Assembly: GCA_934096705.1 (NCBI GenBank)
Contig: CAKOMR010000002.1
Span: 62,001-126,000 of the forward strand
From: an uncultured Bacilli bacterium
Lineage (GTDB): Bacteria; Bacillota_I; Bacilli_A; RF39; UBA660
DNA: 64,000 nt
Reading direction: 5' to 3'
The notes under the pieces are model-generated. The model saw nothing but the letters and a program-made list of their open reading frames with translations, did not search any database and was not told where the DNA came from. Every line of letters begins with the position of its first letter. Within the stretch, counting starts at the first letter, position 1. A program made the position numbers and the translations under genes. Positions 35,158 through 43,790 of this stretch are shown piece after piece.

Positions 35158-35919
35158 ATGAAAATTAAAATATATTTTATATTGTTTATGCTTTATTCAA
35201 TTTTTGGTTGGATTTGCGAAGAAATTGTTACTTATGATCCTAAAAAGGGTTTTATTAATAGAGGTTTTTTATTAGGCCCTTATTGTCCGATATATGGATA
35301 TTCCGCAATATTTATGACTCTTTTATTAAATAAATTTTCTAATGATTTAGTTATATTTTCTCTAGCGTTCATTATATGTTCGACAGTTGAATATTTATCA
35401 AGTTACGTGATGGAAAAATTATTTAATGCTAGATGGTGGGACTATTCAAAAAAACCTTTTAATATAAATGGTAGAGTGTGTCTTAAAAATGCATTATGTT
35501 TCGGAGTTATGGGTTTAATTTTAATTAAAATTGTTGATCCTTATTTAAGAACTATAATACTTAGATTTTCTCCATCAAAAATCAATTTAGCATTTTACGT
35601 AATGTTAATAACATTTATAATCGATAATATACTATCTTATATGTTGATATTTAAAATTAAAGCTGAAAATACGTTTAAAAAGCGTGATAATACAAGAGAA
35701 ATATCTCAAAAAGGTAAAGAAATATTAAGTAAGTCCTTGTTAGGTAATAAATTTGTTATAATTTTCCCTGAAAAAATTAAAGAAGGAAAAGAAAAAATAA
35801 AAAGAGAAAGAGAAAAAATCAAAAAGAAACAAGAAAAATTTAAAAGTGAAATAAAAAAAGAAAAAGAAAAACTAAAGGATAGCATTAAAAATGAAAGAAG
35901 TAAAAAACGAAAAAAATAA
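35158..35919 (+). CDS. CmpB-like putative ABC permease family protein, with long charged tail
   Basis: A 253-residue membrane protein of the family annotated as putative ABC-transporter type IV (PF06541-like). It has several membrane segments in residues 1-165 and the family motifs FGWICEE, GFINRGFLLGPYCPIYG, TVEYLSSY, and WWDYSKKPFNINGRVCL. A Lys/Glu-rich coiled tail fills residues 200-253. No ATPase is adjacent and transport by this family is unproven. It overlaps its paralogue by 29 bp. Confidence 0.8.
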   Translation: MKIKIYFILFMLYSIFGWICEEIVTYDPKKGFINRGFLLGPYCPIYGYSAIFMTLLLNKFSNDLVIFSLAFIICSTVEYLSSYVMEKLFNARWWDYSKKPFNINGRVCLKNALCFGVMGLILIKIVDPYLRTIILRFSPSKINLAFYVMLITFIIDNILSYMLIFKIKAENTFKKRDNTREISQKGKEILSKSLLGNKFVIIFPEKIKEGKEKIKREREKIKKKQEKFKSEIKKEKEKLKDSIKNERSKKRKK

Positions 35920-36445
35920 ATTATTTATATATGTAATGTTATTTTTTGTATTAGCATTTATAGGATGGTGTTTCGAGGTATTAAATGAAATAAGAAAGGG
36001 ACATGGTTTTATTAATAGAGGTGTTCTACATGGACCCTGGCTTCCAATTTATGGTTGTGGAGGATTATTAATTTACTTGCTTTTAAAAAAGTATAGAGGT
36101 AAACCGGCCATTGTATTTGTTTTTTCATTTTTAATTAGCGCTACAGTAGAATATTTAACATCATTTTATCTCGAATTAACAAAAGGTATGGTATGGTGGG
36201 ATTATTCAAAAAAGCCATTCAATATAAATAGCAGGATATGTCTTGGTTATACATTAATTTTTGCTTTATTAGCAACAATGCTTTATTACTTTGTAATTCC
36301 CAAGATAATTGAATTATTGAAAAAAATAAATTATAAGAGTCTTTCCATACTTAGTTTAGTATTACTTTGCTTATATTTAACAGATAATATTTATTCAATG
36401 AAAAAACCAAATATAGTAAGAGGAGCACACATAGTAAAAAAGTAG
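35891..36445 (+). CDS. CmpB-like putative ABC permease family protein, paralogue
   Basis: A 184-residue paralogue of the previous gene with the same motifs: FIGWCFEV, GFINRGVLHGPWLPIYG, TVEYLTSF, WWDYSKKPFNINSRICLGY. It lacks the charged tail and has about five membrane segments. The start lies within the tail-coding part of the upstream gene, after AAAGGAT. The tandem pair likely arose by duplication and may work as a heteromer. Confidence 0.8.
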   Translation: MKEVKNEKNKLFIYVMLFFVLAFIGWCFEVLNEIRKGHGFINRGVLHGPWLPIYGCGGLLIYLLLKKYRGKPAIVFVFSFLISATVEYLTSFYLELTKGMVWWDYSKKPFNINSRICLGYTLIFALLATMLYYFVIPKIIELLKKINYKSLSILSLVLLCLYLTDNIYSMKKPNIVRGAHIVKK

Positions 36446-36470
36446 AAAATTTTATGGTTTTCTACTTTTT
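36436..36470. terminator. Bidirectional terminator
   Basis: A 12-bp stem AAAAGTAGAAAA/TTTTCTACTTTT flanked by A- and T-runs lies between convergent genes; it includes the last codons of the GH25 gene. Confidence 0.8.
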
Positions 36471-37592
36471 ATAATATACATCAATGTCAACATAATTATT
36501 TATTCCATCAACTTTACCATTACTTGCAAGTTGCCACATAACATAAGGTCCTTTGTAACTTGTTTTTTCCGTGTAATGTGCAAGCCAAATATCATGCTTT
36601 ACGGGTAACCAAATATACTCTAAATATGATTTTGAACCGTAATGTACTGTTTCATAGCCAGCATTATTTAATATATCTAAATATGTATTTGAAATTTCTC
36701 TTAAGTCATATAAGTTAATCTGAGCAGCATTAAAATATTTAAAATTTTCCCAATCAAATGCGATGGGAAGGTCAATATTGTAGCCATTTAGATTATCAAG
36801 TACAAAATTTGCCTCTTCTTTAGCATCGTCAATGCTTTTGGCATATGAATAAAAATAAATTCCAACTTTAATGCCATTTTCTGTAGCACCTTTGATATTT
36901 TCTAAATAATAAGGATCAAGATTTAATGGTTCACCATAATAATATCTATAACCAAGTCTTATAATAGCAAATTCTACGCCTGCATTTTTAACTTTTTGCC
37001 AATCAATTTTTCCTTGATATTTTGATACATCAATACCAATCAAAGTGTCATCAGTTTTGTATTTTTGATAAACATCATTAAAGTCTAAGTAATTTGTTAA
37101 AATGTTATTTGTATAACCACCAGTACTTTTACTTTTTTCCTTTATGATTAACTTAAATTCTTTACTTGCTTTATTACCACTATGGTCTTTGGCAATGTAT
37201 TTTAGATTGTAAGTTCCGATAGTATTTACATCATAATCTCCTTCAATATAACATTTTGGTGTTCTATCAGCGTTATCCATACAACTGATTTCATTTGCTA
37301 TATCATTTTCATATCCAATATCTCTTGTTATAGAATTTGATACCCAAATTATTGGAGCTGTTGTATCAACAACATTATATTTAATTTTATAGTTTTTATT
37401 TTGACATTTTATGTTTTCTTCGTGATTTCCTAGAACTGACGTATCAAGTAATTTACTTTCACATTCAATGTTACTAACTATGTTTTTAATATCAACTTTA
37501 GAAAAATATTCAAAGGTATTTTCATTTAGTGTAATATTTCTTTTACATCCACATAATAAAAGTAAACTTATTAAAATAATTATCTTTTTCAT
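36462..37592 (-). CDS. GH25 lysozyme-like lipoprotein
   Basis: I take ATG 37592 as the start; the protein then begins MKKIIILISLLLLCGC, a lipoprotein signal with lipobox LCGC. An Ig-like/DUF5011-type region (about 70-150) precedes a GH25 muramidase domain (about 180-376) with IGIDVSKYQG, FAIIRLGYR, FDWEN (catalytic Asp/Glu) and a final YVDIDVYYK. It should cleave peptidoglycan at the cell surface. No Shine-Dalgarno is seen; a possible -10 GATAAA lies only 9 bases upstream. Confidence 0.88.
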   Translation of the reverse strand: MKKIIILISLLLLCGCKRNITLNENTFEYFSKVDIKNIVSNIECESKLLDTSVLGNHEENIKCQNKNYKIKYNVVDTTAPIIWVSNSITRDIGYENDIANEISCMDNADRTPKCYIEGDYDVNTIGTYNLKYIAKDHSGNKASKEFKLIIKEKSKSTGGYTNNILTNYLDFNDVYQKYKTDDTLIGIDVSKYQGKIDWQKVKNAGVEFAIIRLGYRYYYGEPLNLDPYYLENIKGATENGIKVGIYFYSYAKSIDDAKEEANFVLDNLNGYNIDLPIAFDWENFKYFNAAQINLYDLREISNTYLDILNNAGYETVHYGSKSYLEYIWLPVKHDIWLAHYTEKTSYKGPYVMWQLASNGKVDGINNYVDIDVYYKK

Positions 37593-37669
37593 ATATATAA
37601 ATTTTATCAATAATCATTTGTTAATACAATAATTTTATGATAATATATTTGTGTTTAAGGATTTGGCTT

Positions 37670-38368
37670 ATGGAAGAAAAATTTCAAAAAATAATAAAAG
37701 AAATTAGAATTAAAAATAATTTAACTCAAAATGAGTTTGCAAATATTCTTGGCGTAACGTACCAAGCTGTTTCTAAATGGGAAAATGGCAAAAGTATTCC
37801 AGATATTTTGATGATAAAAGAAATAAGCAAAAAATTTAATGTTGATTTAAATTATTTAATTAATGGAAGTGATGAATTGCCAGTGAAAAAAAGCAATCAA
37901 AATCATAAAAACAAACTTTTAATTACAATTATCACTTTACTAATTATAATAATTCTTTTGATAGTGTGTTATTTTGTATGTCACAAACATAATTATGAAT
38001 TCAAATCATTAAATGGTGAAATAAGGGATATCAAAGTTCAAGGTAGCGTTACTTATGATGAAAATAAATCTTCAATTTTCTTAAATATAGATTATAAAAA
38101 GGATGATAAAAAAATATATAAGAATGTTGAATGTGTCCTTTATGAAAAATACAATGATATTTTAAATATAATAAGTACTTATAGTTATGATAATACATCT
38201 GAAGAGACTTTGAAGGATATTTTAAAAAATATCAATTTTGTGATTAATAACTATTCTCCAAGCTGTAAAAATTATGAAAATAGTGAATTATATTTGGAAA
38301 TTAATGCAAAAATCGACGACGAAAAAACACTTACTTATAGGATTCCAATTACTTTTGAGGATTGTTAA
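37670..38368 (+). CDS. Membrane-anchored XRE-family regulator
   Basis: Start at ATG 37670 (AAGGA upstream); 232 residues. An XRE helix-turn-helix at residues 5-62 (NLTQNEFANILGVTYQAVSKWENGKSIPDI in pattern) is followed by one membrane segment (about 80-105) and an outside domain of about 120 residues. This layout suggests a one-component sensor that binds DNA and senses the envelope. It is divergent from the GH25 gene, a plausible target. Confidence 0.8.
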   Translation: MEEKFQKIIKEIRIKNNLTQNEFANILGVTYQAVSKWENGKSIPDILMIKEISKKFNVDLNYLINGSDELPVKKSNQNHKNKLLITIITLLIIIILLIVCYFVCHKHNYEFKSLNGEIRDIKVQGSVTYDENKSSIFLNIDYKKDDKKIYKNVECVLYEKYNDILNIISTYSYDNTSEETLKDILKNINFVINNYSPSCKNYENSELYLEINAKIDDEKTLTYRIPITFEDC

Positions 38369-38391
38369 TTTATGGAAAATATTTACATAAT

Positions 38392-38420
38392 TTGACATTT
38401 TTGAACGATTGTGATATAAT
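38392..38420 (+). promoter_or_regulatory. Consensus promoter for the SleB-like gene
   Basis: Perfect TTGACA (38392-38397), 17-bp spacer, perfect TATAAT (38415-38420) with extended TG. Confidence 0.85.
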
Positions 38421-38444
38421 TATTTCGTTATTCAGGGGGAAAGA

Positions 38445-39095
38445 ATGAATAAAAATAATTGTGTCCTCCACAATAAGTGGAGAATGATAGAAAAAGTTTA
38501 TAATAAAAATTATGTTAATAAATTAGTGAATTTTGGTATAGCTTTGTGCATTCTATTTATTGTGATGTTTGTACCAAAAATTCATGGAATAAAACAAAAT
38601 ACTGTGAGTGTATCTTCATTTGATTCATTTTCTAGTGAAATTACTCAAAAAGATAAATTAAATTATATTTTACAAAAATATAATTTAACTGATTATCAAT
38701 TTAAAGTGTTATCTTCAATTGTTATAGCAGAAGCACAAAGCAATTCTTACGATGATGCTTATGCTGTTATTAATACGATTTATAATAGGACACACGCTAA
38801 AAATTGGGTTAGATCATGTGCTAATTACTTTGGTCAAAAAAATGGGTCAAATTTATATTATCAGGCGATAATGCCAAATCAGTTTGTTGTTTATGAACAT
38901 GGTACTTATCAAAAATATTTAAATAATGAATCATTAGTGGGTTATAATGCTATAATTGATTTTCTATATGACGAAAATATAATGCATAATTATTTATCGT
39001 TTAGGGCAAACTCAGTTAAAGTAAGTGGTTCAGAAAAATTTAGTAATAATGGCAATAATTATTTTAATATTTTAATAGATTCTAATAAAATTTAA
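38445..39095 (+). CDS. SleB-like cell wall hydrolase
   Basis: A 216-residue protein with an N-terminal membrane/signal segment (about 30-48) and a Hydrolase_2 (SleB/CwlJ-type) domain: VIAEAQSNSYDDAYAVINTIYNR (about 92-114, containing the catalytic Glu) and QAIMPNQFVVYEHGTY. Such enzymes are lytic transglycosylases for cell wall, named from spore cortex lysis but also found in non-spore-formers. The promoter is fully consensus and the ribosome site is GGGGGAAAG, so expression should be strong. Confidence 0.8.
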   Translation: MNKNNCVLHNKWRMIEKVYNKNYVNKLVNFGIALCILFIVMFVPKIHGIKQNTVSVSSFDSFSSEITQKDKLNYILQKYNLTDYQFKVLSSIVIAEAQSNSYDDAYAVINTIYNRTHAKNWVRSCANYFGQKNGSNLYYQAIMPNQFVVYEHGTYQKYLNNESLVGYNAIIDFLYDENIMHNYLSFRANSVKVSGSEKFSNNGNNYFNILIDSNKI

Positions 39096-39098
39096 AAG

Positions 39099-39124
39099 AT
39101 GCAAAGTTGTTTGCATTTTTTTTT
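39099..39124 (+). terminator. Terminator of the SleB-like gene
   Basis: Stem ATGCAAA/TTTGCAT with GTTG loop and a long T-run. Confidence 0.85.
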
Positions 39125-39156
39125 AAAATTAGATATTATTAAAATAGGATGGAATT

Positions 39157-39555
39157 ATGAAAAAGAAATATAATGTTTTTTGTGAAGTAAAGGTAACTAA
39201 TATAGTTTTAATAATACTTGGAACGATTATGTGTGTTGTACCACTATTTACAAAACTTAAATTTGATACAACAATTTTAATTATTTTAATATTATTAATT
39301 TTAATTTTTGTTAAGGATTTACGGAAATATTTAAATATAAAAAAATATGGAATAGAAGTAAAAGACGCAAATTACAAAATTGTAACTTTAAATAATAATA
39401 GAAAGATGCTTAAAATTCATTTTATTTATAATAATAAAAACTATGATTTAATGGGAAAAATAACATTCAATGGAAAAATACAAGAGGGAAAAACTAATAT
39501 TATTTTCAATAAAAAAGATCCAAATGAATTTTATGCATTTGGACCTAATAACTAA
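39157..39555 (+). CDS. Hypothetical two-pass membrane protein
   Basis: A 132-residue protein with two close membrane segments (about 13-31 and 38-54) and a C-terminal small beta domain (IEVKDANYKI ... GKITFNGKIQEG) resembling DUF3592-type proteins. The function is not known. The ribosome site is AGGATGGA. It stands alone between terminators. Confidence 0.6.
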   Translation: MKKKYNVFCEVKVTNIVLIILGTIMCVVPLFTKLKFDTTILIILILLILIFVKDLRKYLNIKKYGIEVKDANYKIVTLNNNRKMLKIHFIYNNKNYDLMGKITFNGKIQEGKTNIIFNKKDPNEFYAFGPNN

Positions 39556-39609
39556 ATTCTAAATTGTAAGCATTATATTACTAATGATGAGAAAATTTAG
39601 AATTTTTTT
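39554..39609 (+). terminator. Long-loop terminator-like hairpin
   Basis: AAATTCTAAATT (39554-39565) pairs with AATTTAGAATTT (39594-39605) across a long loop, followed by seven T. Confidence 0.6.
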
Positions 39610-39721
39610 GTGTTAAGTCATTTCTTAACACATTATTATTATGTAGCAAATGTCAAATATTATACATTTAATTATTTGCCTTTTATATATATTTATTTTA
39701 TAATTTATGTGGTGATATTTA

Positions 39722-40570
39722 ATGAAAATAGCTTCGTGGGAAGATTATAAAATTATTAAGGCTAGTAATGGTTTAAAATTGGAAAAATGGAAAAATATTA
39801 AACTGCTTAGACCCGATCCAATAATAATTTGGAATGACGAAAAAATTACAAAAGATGAATGTGATGCATTTTATCATCGTTCAAATACTGGGGGAGGTTA
39901 TTGGGAAAACGTTAATTCTGTACCAAGCCAATGGCAAGTTGGTTACAAGAATTTAACTTTTAATATTAAACAGATGGGTTTTAAACATACGGGATTATTT
40001 CCAGAGCAAGCTGTCAATTGGGACAGAATGATTGAAAAAATTAAAAATAGCGATAGAGAAATTAAAGTTTTAAATCTATTTGCATATACTGGAGGAGCTA
40101 CTGTTGCATGCCTTTCTGCAGGCGCAAGCGTTGTACATGTCGATTCTTCGAAAGGTATGAATGATTGGGCAAAAGAAAATGTTAAAGCTTCAGGTTTAGA
40201 AAAAGCAAGTGTACGTTTTTTAGTAGATGATGTAGTTAAATTCGTTGAACGTGAAATAAGACGTGGAAATAAATATGATGCAATAATAATGGATCCACCA
40301 AGTTATGGTAGAGGAAGTAATAAAGAAGTTTGGTCAATTGAAAAAGATTTAGATAATTTATTAAAACTTTGCAAATGTATTTTAAATGATGATTTCTTAT
40401 TTATGTGCGTTAACACATACACTGCAAATTTATCAATTATGACTCTAGATGATTTATTGAAAGTAAATTTTAAAGATAGCAATATTGCTGTTGATGAAAT
40501 AGGTTTACCAATAGAAAATACTAATTTATATTTACCATGCGGAATAACTGGATGGATAACTAATGATTAA
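39722..40570 (+). CDS. Class I SAM-dependent RNA methyltransferase (RlmI-like)
   Basis: A 282-residue protein related to RlmI/Methyltrans_SAM proteins without the PUA domain. LFAYTGGATVACLSAG (about 119-134) is motif I, VDSSKG the ribose-binding motif II, and MDPPSYGRG (about 190-198) the DPPSY catalytic loop typical of rRNA cytosine or guanine methyltransferases. FPEQAVNWD is also characteristic. It overlaps a pseudouridine synthase gene by 8 bp, so both probably act on rRNA. Confidence 0.88.
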   Translation: MKIASWEDYKIIKASNGLKLEKWKNIKLLRPDPIIIWNDEKITKDECDAFYHRSNTGGGYWENVNSVPSQWQVGYKNLTFNIKQMGFKHTGLFPEQAVNWDRMIEKIKNSDREIKVLNLFAYTGGATVACLSAGASVVHVDSSKGMNDWAKENVKASGLEKASVRFLVDDVVKFVEREIRRGNKYDAIIMDPPSYGRGSNKEVWSIEKDLDNLLKLCKCILNDDFLFMCVNTYTANLSIMTLDDLLKVNFKDSNIAVDEIGLPIENTNLYLPCGITGWITND

Positions 40571-41222
40571 ATTAAATATATTATACGAAGATAATCATAT
40601 AATTGTGGTATATAAATATCCTGGTATGCTTTCTCAAAGCGATAATACAAAAGATTTAGATATGTTATCTTTAATAAAATTATATCTAAAAGATCGTTAT
40701 CATAAACCAGGACAAGCTTATGTTGGTCTAGTTCATAGGCTTGATAGACCAGTAGGAGGAGTAATGGTATATGCTAAAACTTCCAAAGCTGCATCAAGAC
40801 TATCTGAACAAATTCGTAATAAGCAAATGATAAAAAAGTATTATGCAATAATTCATGGCTATATGAATGAAGAAAATGGTATATTAAAAAATAAAATTGA
40901 AAAGTTGGATAATAAAAAAGTCCTTTTGGATTCAAAAAATGGGAAAGATGCGATTTTAAAATATGCTACTATAAAAAAATGGAATAATTATTCTTTGGTA
41001 GATATTACGTTATTAACTGGTAGATATCATCAAATAAGACTACAGTTCTCTTCGAGAAATCATCCACTTTATGGAGATTATTTGTACGGTGCTAAAAACG
41101 AAAAAGAATTAGCATTAATTGCATATAGTTTATTCTTTTTACACCCAGTAACAAAAGAACAACTAACTTTTCAAATAAATGTTAATAATACTTATTTTGG
41201 CAAAATTTTAAAAAATTGTTAA
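40563..41222 (+). CDS. RluA-family pseudouridine synthase
   Basis: A 219-residue RNA pseudouridine synthase lacking an S4 domain. The catalytic motif is GLVHRLDRPVGGVMVYAKT (about 55-73), with the Asp in HRLDR. LLTGRYHQIRLQFSSR (about 153-168) and HPLYGDYLYG follow, as in the RluA/RluD group. It starts within the end of the methyltransferase gene. The exact rRNA or tRNA site cannot be told. Confidence 0.9.
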   Translation: MIKLNILYEDNHIIVVYKYPGMLSQSDNTKDLDMLSLIKLYLKDRYHKPGQAYVGLVHRLDRPVGGVMVYAKTSKAASRLSEQIRNKQMIKKYYAIIHGYMNEENGILKNKIEKLDNKKVLLDSKNGKDAILKYATIKKWNNYSLVDITLLTGRYHQIRLQFSSRNHPLYGDYLYGAKNEKELALIAYSLFFLHPVTKEQLTFQINVNNTYFGKILKNC

Positions 41223-41286
41223 AATTTGTTTACTTATGGTTAATATCCCTTTAAATTTAAGAAAATTGAGGTAGAATTAAATTTGT

Positions 41287-42381
41287 ATGAAACAGTTAGA
41301 TTTAGTTAAGGTTGGCAATTTTATTGCTAAATTAAGAAAAGAAAGTGGGTTAACTCAAGAAGAACTAGCAAATAAATTAATGATTTCTGATAAAGCAGTT
41401 AGTAAGTGGGAAGGTGGAAAGAATTTACCAGATATAGAATGTCAGAGACAAATTTGCAAACTTTTTAATATTTCTTTAGAAGAGTTACATAATGGTGAAA
41501 GAGATTTAAAGAAAAGAACCAAAACAAAAAGAATATTTAAGGAAAATACAATGTTTAAAATAATGATAATTTGTTTATTTCCTGTATTTGTATTTTTATT
41601 TACATTTTTTATAATTAATTATAGAGCCATTAAAATTTATTATTCAAGAGATAATAGAAATGATTCTGAAGAAAGCTTAACTGCAGACTTTTTGATTATC
41701 AAAAATAGAAAACAACTTCTTTTAATGTTTGACCATATTACACCAATTAATGATGTGATAAATGAATCTGATTTAGTAACGTTAAATGTTTATTCTGATA
41801 ATAGTTTAATTAGTACCACTAACGATTTAAATGATAAATCTTTACTTTTTAAAAATAGGAAAATAGATTTAGATAAACTTAAGATTGAAGTAGTAGTTAC
41901 CACAATTGATGATGAAGTTAAAACATTTGTTTCTGAACCAATTTTACATAAATTAAACTATTATAAAGCTACTGATGATTATATAAATAGTAAATTAATT
42001 AATAAAAAAACAGAAGTTTTATCAAAGTCAGATATTATTAAAATTCTTGAAAGTGAAGAGTATAATAAAATTGATGATGAGATTTATGAAAAAACTATAA
42101 AAAATAATGATAGCTGTTTAAAAATTAAATATAATCTAAGTATTAATAAGGTTGATATTATGTATGTTTTTAATAATTATGTAACAAAAATCAAAGGTGA
42201 TTATGAAACAGAAAACATAAGCTCTGTAGTTTATAATAATGATAATTTAAATAACGTTGTCGAAAAATATTATTATAACTATAAAACTAAAGAAAAAAAC
42301 TGTGTAATCGGAGAGTGCACAACACTTAATAATGTCCGTAAAGATGTAGCAAAATACATAACTCTACCTCAAGTAGAGTAG
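41287..42381 (+). CDS. Membrane-anchored XRE-family regulator 2
   Basis: A 364-residue protein with an XRE helix-turn-helix at residues 8-65 (GLTQEELANKLMISDKAVSKWEGGKNLPDI in pattern), one membrane segment (about 92-115) and a large outside domain (120-364) of unknown fold. The same layout as the regulator at 37670, with a longer sensor part. There is no close ribosome site: TGAGG lies 16 bases before the ATG and TAGAAT (41272-41277) only 9 bases before it, so the mRNA may be almost leaderless. A direct-repeat promoter follows. Confidence 0.78.
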   Translation: MKQLDLVKVGNFIAKLRKESGLTQEELANKLMISDKAVSKWEGGKNLPDIECQRQICKLFNISLEELHNGERDLKKRTKTKRIFKENTMFKIMIICLFPVFVFLFTFFIINYRAIKIYYSRDNRNDSEESLTADFLIIKNRKQLLLMFDHITPINDVINESDLVTLNVYSDNSLISTTNDLNDKSLLFKNRKIDLDKLKIEVVVTTIDDEVKTFVSEPILHKLNYYKATDDYINSKLINKKTEVLSKSDIIKILESEEYNKIDDEIYEKTIKNNDSCLKIKYNLSINKVDIMYVFNNYVTKIKGDYETENISSVVYNNDNLNNVVEKYYYNYKTKEKNCVIGECTTLNNVRKDVAKYITLPQVE

Positions 42382-42399
42382 TATTCTACTTTATCTCGG

Positions 42400-42429
42400 T
42401 TGCCAAAATATGCCAAAATGCGTTATGAT
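42400..42429 (+). promoter_or_regulatory. Promoter with direct-repeat operator candidate
   Basis: TTGCCA (42400-42405), 18-bp spacer, TATGAT (42424-42429). The spacer holds two copies of TGCCAAAAT (42401-42409, 42411-42419) 10 bp apart, one helical turn, a plausible operator for the adjacent HTH protein. Confidence 0.5.
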
Positions 42430-42448
42430 TTTCTCGAAAGGAGGGCAG

Positions 42449-43315
42449 TTGAAGAATAAAGTAGTAAAAGTTATATTTTTCTTTCTACTATTAATACCAA
42501 TTTTAGTAAAAGCAGAAAGCCAAGATATTACTGAAGTACCTCATTATGTAAATACATTAGGAACAAAAATTAGACTTACAGATTGTGAAAAGATAATTGC
42601 TGTTTATGATGAAGATTATATGGAAATGATGACTGAAGAAGATTATGAAAGATTTAGAAATAAAAATATTAATTTAGATAATCTTGTTCAAAGTAAAACA
42701 TATATTAAAACAACAATAAATCATATAACTGATGAGGTAAGTCATACTGAAGTAAGTGAAGCAGAGTATAATAACTATAATCCTGAAAATGATAGTATTG
42801 AAGTTTTTTTAGAAACAGAATATAAATATTTAACTTTATCAGGCACAGATTATGGTAATGGTCTTGGCGAAGTTACTTTAGGAGTAGTGTGGAAAGCAAT
42901 ACCAGTTCGAAGATCTTTTGATATCTTAGCAGTTAGATATGTTGGAATTGAAAGTATTGATGGTACACAAACTGGAAAACAAGTTTATAAAATAAACGGT
43001 GAACTTGGTTATATAGACTATGGTTGGAATGGAACAAATATTAACAGAAAAGACAATGGATTTGGTATATCTATGAATCTTATTAATTCTGCGGATGTTG
43101 ATTATTTCCGTATGTATATAGACTCAGAAATTAAATTTACAGGCCAAGGTCCAACAATTTATGGAACATATCAACATGCAATCAAAAACGTTACTTTAGC
43201 CGCATCTAAAAACTATATATTCACTTCTGGCGGATTAGGTGGTGTAATTGATTATCAAAGTAGTTTTCAAGAAAAATATGACGACATGCAAGGTCTAGCA
43301 ATATATTTTTATTGA
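42449..43315 (+). CDS. Hypothetical secreted protein
   Basis: The best start is TTG 42449, just after AAAGGAGGG; it opens a clean signal peptide (MKNKVVKVIFFFLLLIPILVKA, about 22 residues) with likely cleavage after KAE or KA. The mature part of about 265 residues is beta-rich with GLGEVTLGVVWKA and KDNGFGISMN stretches and no Cys pairs. I do not recognise a family. It directly follows a membrane-anchored HTH regulator and its promoter carries a direct repeat, so that protein may control it. Confidence 0.65.
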   Translation: MKNKVVKVIFFFLLLIPILVKAESQDITEVPHYVNTLGTKIRLTDCEKIIAVYDEDYMEMMTEEDYERFRNKNINLDNLVQSKTYIKTTINHITDEVSHTEVSEAEYNNYNPENDSIEVFLETEYKYLTLSGTDYGNGLGEVTLGVVWKAIPVRRSFDILAVRYVGIESIDGTQTGKQVYKINGELGYIDYGWNGTNINRKDNGFGISMNLINSADVDYFRMYIDSEIKFTGQGPTIYGTYQHAIKNVTLAASKNYIFTSGGLGGVIDYQSSFQEKYDDMQGLAIYFY

Positions 43316-43545
43316 TAGAAAATTAGAAAAAGTAAAACAAAAAATAGCAAGAAAAAAGGAAAAAAGTTTTTAACATAAAATAATAGCATATTATTTAACG
43401 TAACAATTATAATACTTTAAAAGATTTATGAAGATGACATATTTTTATAAAAAAATATAAAGATAAATTACCCACGCACATTTTGTCATTTTCATATAAT
43501 AAAATCTTCAAAATTTAAAAAATTTAAAAAAACAGCTAAAATCGA
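43316..43545. other. AT-rich intergenic stretch without a gene
   Basis: About 230 bases between the secreted protein and the tRNA-Asn promoter. It is rich in A-tracts and TTTAAAA repeats. I see no ORF with a ribosome site and no clear terminator or RNA structure. Confidence 0.6.
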
Positions 43546-43574
43546 TTGACATATTGGGATTTATTTACTATAAT
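43546..43574 (+). promoter_or_regulatory. Consensus promoter of tRNA-Asn
   Basis: Perfect TTGACA (43546-43551), 17-bp spacer, perfect TATAAT (43569-43574). Confidence 0.85.
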
Positions 43575-43593
43575 TTATCTTGTATTAAGGAAT

Positions 43594-43669
43594 GCCCAAT
43601 TAGCTCAGTCGGTAGAGCGCACGGCTGTTAACCGTTAGGTCGTAGGTTCGAGTCCTACATTGGGCGCCA
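43594..43669 (+). tRNA. tRNA-Asn (GTT)
   Basis: A 76-nt tRNA with encoded CCA and discriminator G. The loop CTGTTAA gives anticodon GTT. The outer anticodon-stem pair is a C-U mismatch; other stems pair. Confidence 0.93.
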
Positions 43670-43714
43670 TTTTTTTAAAACAGATATTACATTAAAAATC
43701 TACATATATTGCTT

Positions 43715-43739
43715 AGGGTACCGAAAGGTACCTTTTTTA
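43715..43739 (+). terminator. Terminator of tRNA-Asn
   Basis: Stem GGTACC/GGTACC with a GAAA tetraloop and a T-run. Confidence 0.85.
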
Positions 43740-43790
43740 TTGAAATTTTTAATAAATTATTTTATACTAATTAGGAAAGGTTGGGAATAT

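Noticed and set aside
35675..35919. Lys/Glu repeat region as a tandem DNA repeat
   Set aside because: The AAAGAAAAA-like pattern reflects a charged coiled-coil tail coded by A-rich codons; there is no regular repeat unit.
42361..42395. Hairpins after the second XRE gene as a terminator
   Set aside because: Two alternative short stems can form (TCTAC/GTAGA and AAGTAGA/TCTACTT) but no T-run follows either, so a terminator call is not supported.
43316..43545. Possible small RNA or gene in the AT-rich gap
   Set aside because: No promoter-terminator pair, stable hairpin or frame with a ribosome site could be supported.
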